Source: Bacteroidota bacterium
Lineage (GTDB): Bacteria > Bacteroidota > Bacteroidia > Flavobacteriales > Flavobacteriaceae
Assembly (NCBI GenBank): GCA_009937085.1
Contig: JAACDD010000154.1
Span: 1-11,082 of the forward strand
DNA: 11,082 nucleotides
Reading direction: 5' to 3'
The notes below the pieces were generated by a model. That model saw only the letters and a list, made by a program, of their open reading frames with translations. It was not told where the DNA came from and searched no databases. Each line of letters opens with the position of its first letter. The first letter of the stretch is position 1. Below are positions 1 through 7,422 of this stretch, in pieces. A program made the position numbers and the translations under genes.

Positions 1-2
1 AC

Positions 3-329
3 GCATTTAATGGTTTAATGGATAGATTTTATGTTGGAAATCACGCAAATGCAGGAGGATTAAAAGACTTAAAACTTACGTACAAAACTAAAATTTCTGG
101 AGTTGCTTTAACTGTTGCAGCACATTCCTTTACTGAGCAATCACAAGGTGGTGATGATCTTGGAACAGAAATTGACTTAATCTTAGCAAAGAAATTTAAA
201 GAATTTGTTCTTGTAGGAGGATATTCACATTTCATTGAGCCAAGTGCTGTAGCTGATTTAGCTAACGTAAAAGACACCCAAAATTGGGCTTGGTTAATGT
301 TAGTTCTAAAGCCAAAGTTTTTAAACTAA
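3..329 (+). CDS. Alginate-export-family outer-membrane porin, C-terminal fragment
   Basis: This is the last 108 codons of a longer gene whose 5' part lies outside the window. The frame is open to the window edge (AFNGL precedes the first Met at base 18), so that Met is internal and not a start. The fragment carries the end pattern of the flavobacterial alginate-export-type beta-barrel family: a G-NHANAGGLKDL segment, alternating strands (LTYKTKISGVALTVAAHSF), a DLGTEIDLILAKKF strand, the GGYSHF strand, and a final NWAWLMLVLKPKF strand before the stop. Such proteins form outer-membrane channels; family members have been linked to export or uptake of polysaccharides, but substrate cannot be read here. 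The last residues (KFLN) do not end in the usual terminal aromatic, though Phe is third from the end. The gene is followed by a strong terminator. Family assignment is by eye and moderately sure. Confidence 0.72.
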   Translation, partial: AFNGLMDRFYVGNHANAGGLKDLKLTYKTKISGVALTVAAHSFTEQSQGGDDLGTEIDLILAKKFKEFVLVGGYSHFIEPSAVADLANVKDTQNWAWLMLVLKPKFLN

Positions 330-361
330 AATAATCGATGTTGCTTTAAATACAGCATCTT

Positions 362-406
362 AAAAAAAATGCGCATAAGTAGGCAATACTTATGCGCATT
401 TTTTTT
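362..406. terminator. Bidirectional intrinsic terminator
   Basis: A perfect inverted repeat has arms 362-381 and 387-406 and a 5-base loop GGCAA (382-386). The inner 14 bp are AATGCGCATAAGTA and its complement; the outer 6 bp are A:T pairs. The left arm begins with eight A and the right arm ends with eight T, so transcripts from either strand end in a GC-containing hairpin followed by a U tract. It lies between the convergent porin (+) and aldehyde dehydrogenase (-) genes and should serve both. A smaller imperfect hairpin (337-343 with 353-359, one G-U pair) lies just upstream on the plus strand. Confidence 0.93.
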
Positions 407-438
407 CATAGGTGTTTGATGTCACTGCAAAAGGCGGG

Positions 439-1833
439 TTAACTTATCAAACGCAAAATCTTTTTAAGCAATGGAAATGACTTTCCATAAGGCGCATAAC
501 GTTGCTTTGGGTCAAACCATGTGGGTCGTTCTACATAAGGTTTGTTATGCGAAAACGTATCAAAAGAATGCTTACCGTGATAACTGCCTGTGCCGCTATG
601 TCCAACGCCACCAAAGGGAAGATTATCATTAGTAAAATATACAATAACATCGTTTATCATGCCACCGCCATAGCTGTATGTTTTCATCAGTTTCTGCGCC
701 CATTTCTTGCGTTGAGAGAACACATAAAAGGAAAGTGGTTTTTCAAAACGTTTAACGGTCTTATGAATATCAGCTTCGTCTTTATACGTGATGATGGGTA
801 GTAGTGGTCCAAAAATTTCATCTTCCATTAAGCTGTTATCCAAATGTTCTAATGCAATAAGTGTTGGGCTAACGTAACGGTCTTTTTCATCGACAACACC
901 ACCAAATATGATATCTTGACCTTTGAGTAATTCCTTCATTTTTGCAACATGACCTTGATGTACTAGGCGTGCATAATCAGGAGAATTTTGTTGGTTTTCT
1001 CCATACATGCGAACGATCTCAGCCTTTAATGCCCTTACCAAATCGTTATAAATGTCCTGATGAACCAATAGGTAATCTGGTGACATACACAACTGCCCAC
1101 AGTTCATGAATTTTCCCCAAACAATACGTCTTGCAGTCACAGCTATATTTGCCGAATAATCTACAATGCACGGATTCTTCCCGCCGAGCTCCAAGGTTGT
1201 TGGCGTCAAATGTTCGGCTGCTGCTTTGGCTACAATTTTAGCAATATTAATACCGCCTGTAAAAAAGATATAATCCCATCTTTGCTTAAGTAAATTATGT
1301 GCTACTTCTGGACCGCCTTCAACAACACAAACCCATTCGGGTGGAAAAACCTCGGATATAATTTTTTGTAAGATTTTTGCTGTTTGTGGCGCATGCTCAG
1401 AGGGCTTCAAAACAACTGTATTTCCTGCTGCAACAGCACCAATTAGTGGGTTAAGCGCTAATTGAAATGGATAATTCCAGGGAGCTATATGTAACGTCGA
1501 GCCGTAGGGTTCGGGGATTATCCAATCTTTACTGGGGTAATTTAGCCATTTTCCAGCTATGCGTCTTGGCTTAGCCCAATGCGAAAGATTTTTAATAACA
1601 TTTCTAAGTTCAACTAGCGTTACATAGATTTCAGCTAACCAAATTTCGGTTTCGGGTTTTGCCAAATCATTTTGTAATGCAGCAACGATTTCTGCTTCAC
1701 TAGATATAATATTTTGTTTGAGGGCTTTCAAACGTTCGATACGTTTTTGAATAGTACGCGTGCTTCCCGCTTCAAAAAAAGCAGTTTGATTGGATTTTAG
1801 TTGGAATAGTGTGTTTTCTTCAATCATGCGCAA
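439..1833 (-). CDS. Aldehyde dehydrogenase, class 3-like (NAD(P)-dependent)
   Basis: This 464-residue cytosolic enzyme should oxidise an aldehyde to the carboxylate with NAD(P)+. The short length and motif wording resemble the ALDH3/fatty-aldehyde group rather than the roughly 490-residue ALDH1/2 group. Visible motifs are PWNYPF with the oxyanion Asn120, VLKPSE with cofactor-binding Lys143, FFTGG (192-194, where many relatives have FTGS), ELGGK with general-base Glu215, NCGQLC with catalytic Cys249, EIFGP (339-343) and PFGGVGHSGTG (406-416). The Glu-Cys distance is the canonical 34 residues. The start is ATG at 1833; a second in-frame ATG two codons on (1827) is equally possible. No Shine-Dalgarno sequence is seen. 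It is monocistronic, diverges from the ilv operon and ends at the shared terminator. The physiological aldehyde is unknown. Family very sure, substrate not. Confidence 0.93.
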   Translation of the reverse strand: MRMIEENTLFQLKSNQTAFFEAGSTRTIQKRIERLKALKQNIISSEAEIVAALQNDLAKPETEIWLAEIYVTLVELRNVIKNLSHWAKPRRIAGKWLNYPSKDWIIPEPYGSTLHIAPWNYPFQLALNPLIGAVAAGNTVVLKPSEHAPQTAKILQKIISEVFPPEWVCVVEGGPEVAHNLLKQRWDYIFFTGGINIAKIVAKAAAEHLTPTTLELGGKNPCIVDYSANIAVTARRIVWGKFMNCGQLCMSPDYLLVHQDIYNDLVRALKAEIVRMYGENQQNSPDYARLVHQGHVAKMKELLKGQDIIFGGVVDEKDRYVSPTLIALEHLDNSLMEDEIFGPLLPIITYKDEADIHKTVKRFEKPLSFYVFSQRKKWAQKLMKTYSYGGGMINDVIVYFTNDNLPFGGVGHSGTGSYHGKHSFDTFSHNKPYVERPTWFDPKQRYAPYGKSFPLLKKILRLIS

Positions 1834-1900
1834 TATTTTTCGTAATTTTTAGAGAAAGTGTAAAAATATACTTTTAAGACATTAAAATCACTTCTTTTTC

Positions 1901-1908
1901 TACTTTTG
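1901..1908 (+). promoter_or_regulatory. Candidate -7 element (TACTTTTG) for the ilv operon
   Basis: TACTTTTG matches the Bacteroidota -7 consensus TAnnTTTG exactly and points toward ilvD, 133 bases upstream of its ATG. No TTG is present 17-23 bases upstream, so the -33 half of the promoter is missing. In AT-rich DNA an 8-base match with two free positions can occur by chance. It is the best plus-strand match in the 207-base divergent gap, but support is weak. Confidence 0.25.
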
Positions 1909-2029
1909 AATTAAGATTAATTATGCCTGTAATAGAGAAGATTTATTTTGAAGGTCAATTTTTTTGTAACACAAGCAAAACACTACCTACATATTGATTG
2001 TCGTTTTGTATTTTAGCGCATTCTTATTT

Positions 2030-2065
2030 CAAAGTTAATTATGGGGCATAACCGCTACTCAAAAA
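2030..2065 (-). promoter_or_regulatory. Candidate minus-strand promoter (TTTTTG-N22-TAACTTTG)
   Basis: Read on the minus strand, TTTTTG (2065-2060) is followed after 22 bases by TAACTTTG (2037-2030). This fits the flavobacterial pattern TTG-N17-23-TAnnTTTG in both elements and spacing. It would drive the divergent aldehyde dehydrogenase with a leader of roughly 190 bases. Its -33 half lies inside the first codons of ilvD, which is unusual and would make the two transcription units interfere. A chance match is possible. Confidence 0.3.
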
Positions 2066-3714
2066 CTGTTACACAAGATCCTAGCCAACCTGCTGCGCAA
2101 GCCATGCTTCATGCAATTGGTTTAACTGATGATGACTTCGAAAAGCCTTTAATAGGAATTGCAAGTACTGGATATGAAGGAAATCCATGTAATATGCACC
2201 TTAATGATTTGGCTGTTGAGATCAAAAAAGGGACAGAAGAAGCTGACTTGATTGGGTTGATTTTCAATACGATTGGCGTAAGCGATGGTATTTCTATGGG
2301 TACTCCAGGCATGCGTTTTTCTCTTCCATCCCGCGATATAATTGCAGACTCTATGGAAACGGTTATGGGCGGAATGTCTTATGACGGTATGCTTGCAGTT
2401 GTTGGTTGTGATAAAAATATGCCCGGATCTGTAATGGCAATGCTTCGACTTAACCGTCCTAGTATAATGGTTTATGGTGGTACAATTGCTTCAGGTTGTG
2501 TTGCAGGTAAAAAACTTGATATCGTTTCTGCTTTTGAAGCATGGGGCGAAAAAGTTGCTGGAACTATTAATGAAGCCGAGTATAAAGAGGTGATTCAAAA
2601 TGCGTGCCCTGGCGCAGGAGCTTGTGGTGGAATGTACACCGCAAATACAATGGCTTCTGCCATTGAGGTGCTTGGACTTTCACTTCCTTATAATTCCTCA
2701 AATCCTGCAGAGAGTCCAGAAAAAATTGATGAGTGTGTTGCTGCTGGAAAAGCGATGCAATTGCTTCTCGAAAAAGATATTAAACCCAAAGATATTGTTA
2801 CTAAAAAATCGTTAGAAAATGCGATTCGGTTGGTAACAGTATTAGGTGGGTCTACCAATGCAGTGCTACACTTTTTGGCTATTGCAAGAGCTGCAGAAGT
2901 AGATTTTACGTTAGCAGACTTTCAACGTATTAGTGACACTACACCCTTTTTAGCAGATTTAAAACCGAGTGGTAAATTCTTAATGGAAGATGTACACCGT
3001 GTAGGTGGTATTCCTGCTGTGATTAAATTCATGCTTGACAACAATATGCTTCACGGCGATTGCATCACAGTTACTGGAAAAACACTTTCAGAGAATATGG
3101 CTGATGTACCGTCGCTTAAGGATGGTCAAAAAGTAATTCGAACGCTTGACAATCCAATTAAGGAAACAGGTCACATTCGAATTCTTTTTGGAAATCTCGC
3201 AGCTGATGGTGCTGTTGCAAAAATTACAGGCAAAGAAGGTCTTTCATTTGAAGGTCCTGCTCGAGTTTACGACGGTGAATTTGCTGCGAATGCAGGAATC
3301 AAATCTGGCGAAGTTCAAAAAGGCGAAGTTGTTGTTATTCGCTATGAAGGTCCAAAAGGTGGTCCCGGAATGCCCGAAATGTTAAAACCAACAGCTGCTA
3401 TTATGGGTGCTGGTTTGGGTAAAGAAGTAGCACTTATCACTGACGGACGTTTTTCTGGTGGTACACATGGTTTTGTGGTGGGACATATAACCCCTGAAGC
3501 GCAACTCGGCGGTGCTATTGGACTTGTGAATAACGGAGACATTATCCGTATTGACGCTGAAACAAACGAATTACAGGTTAAAATTACGGATGCAGAACTT
3601 GAAGCGCGACGCGCGGCATGGGAAACACCAAATTTAAAAGTAACAAAAGGAGTGTTGTACAAATACGCACAGTCTGTAGCTACGGCTTCTGAAGGTTGTG
3701 TAACAGACGAATAA
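2041..3714 (+). CDS. ilvD: Dihydroxy-acid dehydratase
   Basis: IlvD dehydrates 2,3-dihydroxyisovalerate and 2,3-dihydroxy-3-methylvalerate to the 2-oxo acids that are transaminated to valine and isoleucine. The 557 residues match the usual length of about 560. The three conserved cysteines that hold the Fe-S cluster in this family are Cys50 (GNPCNMHLNDLA), Cys123 (GCDKNMPG) and Cys195 (GACGGMYTANTMAS). Lys125 after CD is the position that is carbamylated to bind Mg2+ in characterised homologues. GPKGGPGMPEM (438-447) and GRFSGGTHGFVVGH (469-482, with Ser472 the likely base) complete the active site. The start is firm: the same frame has a stop (TAG, 2014) upstream and no earlier start codon. 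No Shine-Dalgarno sequence is seen. It is the first gene of the operon, 3 bases before ilvB. Confidence 0.98.
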   Translation: MGHNRYSKTVTQDPSQPAAQAMLHAIGLTDDDFEKPLIGIASTGYEGNPCNMHLNDLAVEIKKGTEEADLIGLIFNTIGVSDGISMGTPGMRFSLPSRDIIADSMETVMGGMSYDGMLAVVGCDKNMPGSVMAMLRLNRPSIMVYGGTIASGCVAGKKLDIVSAFEAWGEKVAGTINEAEYKEVIQNACPGAGACGGMYTANTMASAIEVLGLSLPYNSSNPAESPEKIDECVAAGKAMQLLLEKDIKPKDIVTKKSLENAIRLVTVLGGSTNAVLHFLAIARAAEVDFTLADFQRISDTTPFLADLKPSGKFLMEDVHRVGGIPAVIKFMLDNNMLHGDCITVTGKTLSENMADVPSLKDGQKVIRTLDNPIKETGHIRILFGNLAADGAVAKITGKEGLSFEGPARVYDGEFAANAGIKSGEVQKGEVVVIRYEGPKGGPGMPEMLKPTAAIMGAGLGKEVALITDGRFSGGTHGFVVGHITPEAQLGGAIGLVNNGDIIRIDAETNELQVKITDAELEARRAAWETPNLKVTKGVLYKYAQSVATASEGCVTDE

Positions 3715-3717
3715 CGC

Positions 3718-5415
3718 ATGACATCGAAAAAAAACATTACAGGCTCTGAAGCATTAATCCACTGTTTACTCGCAGAAGGTGTTGACCTTATTTATGGGTA
3801 TCCGGGTGGTGCTATCATGCCCTTTTACGACGAACTTTATAAGTTTCAAGACAAACTTCAGCACGTACTTACACGTCACGAACAAGGAGCTACTCACGCC
3901 GCACAAGGTTTTGCTCGGGTGAGTGGAAAGGTTGGCGTTTGTGTTGCTACATCTGGCCCAGGTGCTACAAACTTGGTTACGGGAATTGCCGACGCCATGA
4001 TTGACTCTACACCAATGGTATGTCTAACAGGCCAAGTGCCTTCTCATTTGTTGGGTTCAGATGCATTTCAAGAAACCGATATTATTGGTATTTCAACGCC
4101 GGTCACAAAGTGGAACTATCAGATTACAGATGTTGCTGAAATTCCTGAAGTAATGGCTAAAGCATTTTACATTGCACGTTCTGGCCGTCCTGGTCCTGTG
4201 CTAGTTGATATTACAAAAGATGCCCAATTTGCATCATTTGACTTTGACTATACACCATGTACAGGAGTTCGGAGTTATAAACCGATTCCAGAAATTAATA
4301 CCACTACAATTGATGCTGCTGCTGCTATCATCGAAAAGGCAGAAAAACCACTTATTGTTTGGGGACAAGGGGTAATATTAGGAAAAGCAGAAGCAGAATT
4401 TAAAGCATTTGTAGAGCAATCAAATATTCCAGCAGCGTGGACAATTTTGGGAGTTTCCGCAATTGCTACAGACCATCCTTTAAATGTGGGAATGGTAGGA
4501 ATGCATGGAAATTATGGCCCAAACATGCTAACGAACGAATGCGATGTTCTTATTGCCATAGGCATGCGTTTTGATGATCGTGTTACTGGGAATTTAGAAA
4601 ATTATGCCAAACAAGCTAAAATCATTCATTTAGAAATTGATCCTGCGGAAATAAATAAAAATGTTGATGCAGATGTTGCTGTTTTGGGTGACGTGAAGCA
4701 AACGCTTCCATTGCTTACTGAAAAAGTGACAACGAAACCTTATACCAATTGGTTTGCAGCGTTTAAGAAGCACGACGAAATCGAATTTGATAAAGTCATT
4801 AAAAACGATTTACACCCTACAAAAGAGGGCCTTACGATGGGTGAGGTACTCAAAGAAATCAACCGTGCATCGAACAATGATGCCGTAATTGTTTCTGACG
4901 TTGGACAGCACCAGATGATTGCTTGTCGCTATGCGCGTTTTTCAAATTCAAAAAGCAATGTAACATCTGGAGGCTTGGGTACCATGGGCTTTGCACTTCC
5001 TGCAGCTTTGGGTGCTAAAATGGGTGCTCCAGAGCGTGAAGTAGTTGCCATTATTGGTGATGGTGGTTTTCAAATGACCATACAAGAATTGGGTACGATT
5101 TTCCAAACACAAGCTGCAGTAAAGGTAGTCGTGTTAAACAATGATTTTTTAGGAATGGTGCGCCAATGGCAGCAATTGTTTTTTGACAAACGCTATGCAT
5201 CTACCGAAATGGTAAATCCAGATTTTGTAAAAATTGCCGAGGGCTATTTTCTTGATGCCAAACGTGTTACTACACGTGACGATTTAGGCAGTGCCATTGA
5301 TGAAATGATTGCTTCTGATAAACCTTATTTCCTTGAAGTTTGCGTAGAAAAAGAGGCCAATGTATTTCCGATGATTCCGTCTGGAGCGTCGGTTTCTGAA
5401 ATAAGATTATCGTAA
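3718..5415 (+). CDS. ilvB: Acetolactate synthase, large (catalytic) subunit
   Basis: This ThDP- and FAD-dependent enzyme condenses two pyruvates to 2-acetolactate (valine/leucine branch) or pyruvate with 2-oxobutanoate to 2-aceto-2-hydroxybutanoate (isoleucine branch). The 565 residues run in the usual three-domain order: N-terminal pyrimidine-binding domain with GYPGGAIMPFYDEL (27-40) and the ThDP-activating Glu55 in RHEQGA; central FAD-associated domain with GMRFDDRVTG (282-291); and C-terminal pyrophosphate-binding domain with the ThDP motif from GDGGF (447-451) to NN (474-475). RQWQQLFFDKRY (482-493) includes the Trp that binds inhibitors in plant enzymes. The combination of the FAD-type RFDDR and RQWQ motifs separates it from catabolic, FAD-free acetolactate synthases. 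The ATG lies 3 bases after the ilvD stop and 2 bases separate it from ilvN, so translation is probably coupled. Confidence 0.97.
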   Translation: MTSKKNITGSEALIHCLLAEGVDLIYGYPGGAIMPFYDELYKFQDKLQHVLTRHEQGATHAAQGFARVSGKVGVCVATSGPGATNLVTGIADAMIDSTPMVCLTGQVPSHLLGSDAFQETDIIGISTPVTKWNYQITDVAEIPEVMAKAFYIARSGRPGPVLVDITKDAQFASFDFDYTPCTGVRSYKPIPEINTTTIDAAAAIIEKAEKPLIVWGQGVILGKAEAEFKAFVEQSNIPAAWTILGVSAIATDHPLNVGMVGMHGNYGPNMLTNECDVLIAIGMRFDDRVTGNLENYAKQAKIIHLEIDPAEINKNVDADVAVLGDVKQTLPLLTEKVTTKPYTNWFAAFKKHDEIEFDKVIKNDLHPTKEGLTMGEVLKEINRASNNDAVIVSDVGQHQMIACRYARFSNSKSNVTSGGLGTMGFALPAALGAKMGAPEREVVAIIGDGGFQMTIQELGTIFQTQAAVKVVVLNNDFLGMVRQWQQLFFDKRYASTEMVNPDFVKIAEGYFLDAKRVTTRDDLGSAIDEMIASDKPYFLEVCVEKEANVFPMIPSGASVSEIRLS

Positions 5416-5417
5416 TT

Positions 5418-5939
5418 ATGGAAAAAAAATACACCATTTCAATTTATACTGAAAACAGCGTTGGCTTGCTAAACCGTGTTTCGGCTATTTTCCAACGTAG
5501 ACATATCAATATAGAAAGTATAACGTCTTCTGCTTCTGAAATAGAGAAGGTCTCACGTTTTGTAATTGTAGTCTCTTTATCTGAAGAGGCCGTTAAAAAA
5601 GTGGTCGGTCAAATTGAGAAGCAAATTGAGGTTATCAAAGCATTTTATCACACGGACGAAGAAACGATTTTTCAAGAATCGGCCCTATACAAAGTGGCTT
5701 CAAAATCATTATTTGAAGAACGTCATATTCAAAACATCATCAAGAACAGTCATGCGAATATTGTGACGGTAAATACCGATTTTTTTGTTATCGAAAAAAC
5801 AGGTTTCCGCCACGAAACAGAACAATTGTACAATGATTTAGCACCTTACGGTTTGCTGCAATTTGTGCGTTCCGGTCGTATTTCGGTGACTAAATCTCCG
5901 ATGAACATCAAAGCATTATTAAATAGATTAAACGATTAA
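5418..5939 (+). CDS. ilvN: Acetolactate synthase, small (regulatory) subunit
   Basis: This is the regulatory partner of IlvB; in the family it raises activity and gives feedback inhibition by valine or another branched-chain amino acid. An N-terminal ACT domain (about residues 4-75) contains ENSVGLLNRVSAIFQRR and INIESIT, the effector-binding loop region. The C-terminal domain (about 85-170) contains ERHIQNIIKNSHANIVTVN and ends RSGRISVTKSPMNIKALL, as in typical small subunits that stimulate the large chain. At 173 residues it is slightly longer than E. coli IlvH (about 163). It starts 2 bases after the ilvB stop (TAATTATG), the expected position for making the two subunits together. Whether the enzyme is valine-sensitive cannot be told from the sequence. 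Confidence 0.95.
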   Translation: MEKKYTISIYTENSVGLLNRVSAIFQRRHINIESITSSASEIEKVSRFVIVVSLSEEAVKKVVGQIEKQIEVIKAFYHTDEETIFQESALYKVASKSLFEERHIQNIIKNSHANIVTVNTDFFVIEKTGFRHETEQLYNDLAPYGLLQFVRSGRISVTKSPMNIKALLNRLND

Positions 5940-5949
5940 ATTTAAAAAA

Positions 5950-7422
5950 ATGAGTAATTATTTTAATTCCCTATCCCTTCGTGATCAACTACACCAAATG
6001 GCGCAATGTCGCTTTATGGATGCCTCTGAATTTTCAGATGGTATTGCGGCACTTGAAGGAAAGAAAATTGTAATTGTGGGTTGTGGTGCACAAGGTCTAA
6101 ATCAAGGATTAAACATGCGTGATTCAGGATTGGATATTTCCTATGCGTTGCGTAGTGGTGCTATTGAGCAAAAACGCGCTTCATTTGTAAATGCCTCTTC
6201 GAACAACTTCGCTGTTGGTACGTATGAAGAAATGATCCCTACGGCTGATTTAGTTATCAATCTTACTCCAGATAAAAATCACACTTCGGTAGTAAATGCA
6301 GTGATGCCCCTAATGAAAAAAGGAGCAACCTTGTCCTATTCTCATGGCTTTAATATTGTTGAAGAAGGAACACAAGTGAGAGAAGATTTGACTGTAATTA
6401 TGGTTGCACCAAAAAGTCCTGGTTCTGAAGTACGTGAAGAATATTTGCGTGGATTTGGTGTGCCAACGCTAATCGCAGTTCACGATGCTAACGATCCTGA
6501 AAATAAAGGTTGGGCACAAGCAAAAGCATACTGTGTAGGAACTGGAGGGCACCGTGCTGGTGTTTTACAATCGTCTTTTATTGCAGAAGTAAAATCTGAT
6601 CTTATGGGAGAGCAAACCATTTTATGTGGTGTGCTACAAACGGGATCTATCTTATGTTTTGACAAAATGGTTTCAGAAGGAATCGAACCTTCTTATGCTT
6701 CAAAGTTAATTCAATACGGATGGGAAACAATTACTGAGGCCCTAAAGTATGGAGGTATCACCAACATGATGGATCGTTTGTCAAATCCGGCAAAAATCAA
6801 AGCTTTTGAATTGTCTGAAGAACTAAAAGAAATTATGCAGCCATTGTTTGATAAGCACATGGACGATATTATTTCAGGACATTTCTCTAAAACCATGATG
6901 GAAGATTGGGCTAATGATGACAAAAACTTATTGTCTTGGCGTGCTGCAACAGGTGAAACAGCTTTTGAAAAAACAGCTCCAACAAACGAAGACATTGATG
7001 AGCAAACCTATTTTGACAAAGGGGTGCTTATGGTAGCTTTTGTTCGTGCTGGCGTTGAGTTGGCTTACGATACCATGGTTGCTTCCGGTATCAAAGATGC
7101 ATCAGCGTATTACGAGTCGTTACACGAAACGCCACTTATTGCCAATACAATTGCGCGTAAAAAATTATTTGAAATGAATCGTGTTATTTCTGATACAGCT
7201 GAGTACGGCTGCTATTTGTTTGACCACGCTTGTAAGCCATTGCTTACTTCTTTTATGAAAACTGTTGATACAACTGTAATCGGAACAGCGTTTGGGACAG
7301 ACAGTAATGGTGTTGACAACCAAAAACTTATTACAGTTAATGACCAAATTCGCAATCATCCGATTGAGGATATTGGTAAAACACTTCGTGCATCTATGAC
7401 TGACATGAAGCGAATCGTGTAA
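5950..7422 (+). CDS. ilvC: Ketol-acid reductoisomerase, long class II type
   Basis: KARI rearranges and reduces acetohydroxy acids to 2,3-dihydroxy acids with NADPH and Mg2+. The 490 residues and wording are those of the E. coli/plant-like class II enzyme, not the roughly 330-340-residue class I form: N-terminus NYFNSLSLRDQL, Rossmann loop GCGAQGLNQGLNMRDSG (44-60), ALRSGAIEQKRAS (66-78) with Arg68, Arg76 and Ser78 placed to bind the NADPH 2'-phosphate, NLTPDK (104-109), SHGFNI with His132, VAPKSPGSEVREEY (152-165), and metal ligands Asp217 and Glu221 in KSDLMGEQTILCG. The duplicated C-terminal knotted domain continues to TDMKRIV. The ATG follows an A-rich leader (TTTAAAAAAATG) 10 bases after ilvN. 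The TAA stop abuts the ilvA GTG in the same frame. Confidence 0.98.
   Translation: MSNYFNSLSLRDQLHQMAQCRFMDASEFSDGIAALEGKKIVIVGCGAQGLNQGLNMRDSGLDISYALRSGAIEQKRASFVNASSNNFAVGTYEEMIPTADLVINLTPDKNHTSVVNAVMPLMKKGATLSYSHGFNIVEEGTQVREDLTVIMVAPKSPGSEVREEYLRGFGVPTLIAVHDANDPENKGWAQAKAYCVGTGGHRAGVLQSSFIAEVKSDLMGEQTILCGVLQTGSILCFDKMVSEGIEPSYASKLIQYGWETITEALKYGGITNMMDRLSNPAKIKAFELSEELKEIMQPLFDKHMDDIISGHFSKTMMEDWANDDKNLLSWRAATGETAFEKTAPTNEDIDEQTYFDKGVLMVAFVRAGVELAYDTMVASGIKDASAYYESLHETPLIANTIARKKLFEMNRVISDTAEYGCYLFDHACKPLLTSFMKTVDTTVIGTAFGTDSNGVDNQKLITVNDQIRNHPIEDIGKTLRASMTDMKRIV

Noticed and set aside
502..801. 99-codon plus-strand frame antisense to the aldehyde dehydrogenase
   Set aside because: The opposite strand encodes the conserved PFGGVGHSG end of the enzyme; no promoter or known domain supports the plus-strand frame.
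1976..2008. CAAAAC...GTTTTG inverted repeat before ilvD as an attenuator stem
   Set aside because: Six bp, mostly A:T, with a 21-base loop and no competing hairpin or U tract; not a supported attenuator or riboswitch.
2039..2051. Small hairpin TTATG-GGG-CATAA covering the ilvD start codon
   Set aside because: Five mostly A:T pairs with a 3-base loop are too weak to be a credible translation switch.
3342..3737. 131-codon open frame on the minus strand over the end of ilvD and start of ilvB
   Set aside because: It is antisense to the conserved C-terminus of ilvD, shows no recognisable family, and is explained by codon bias of the sense gene.
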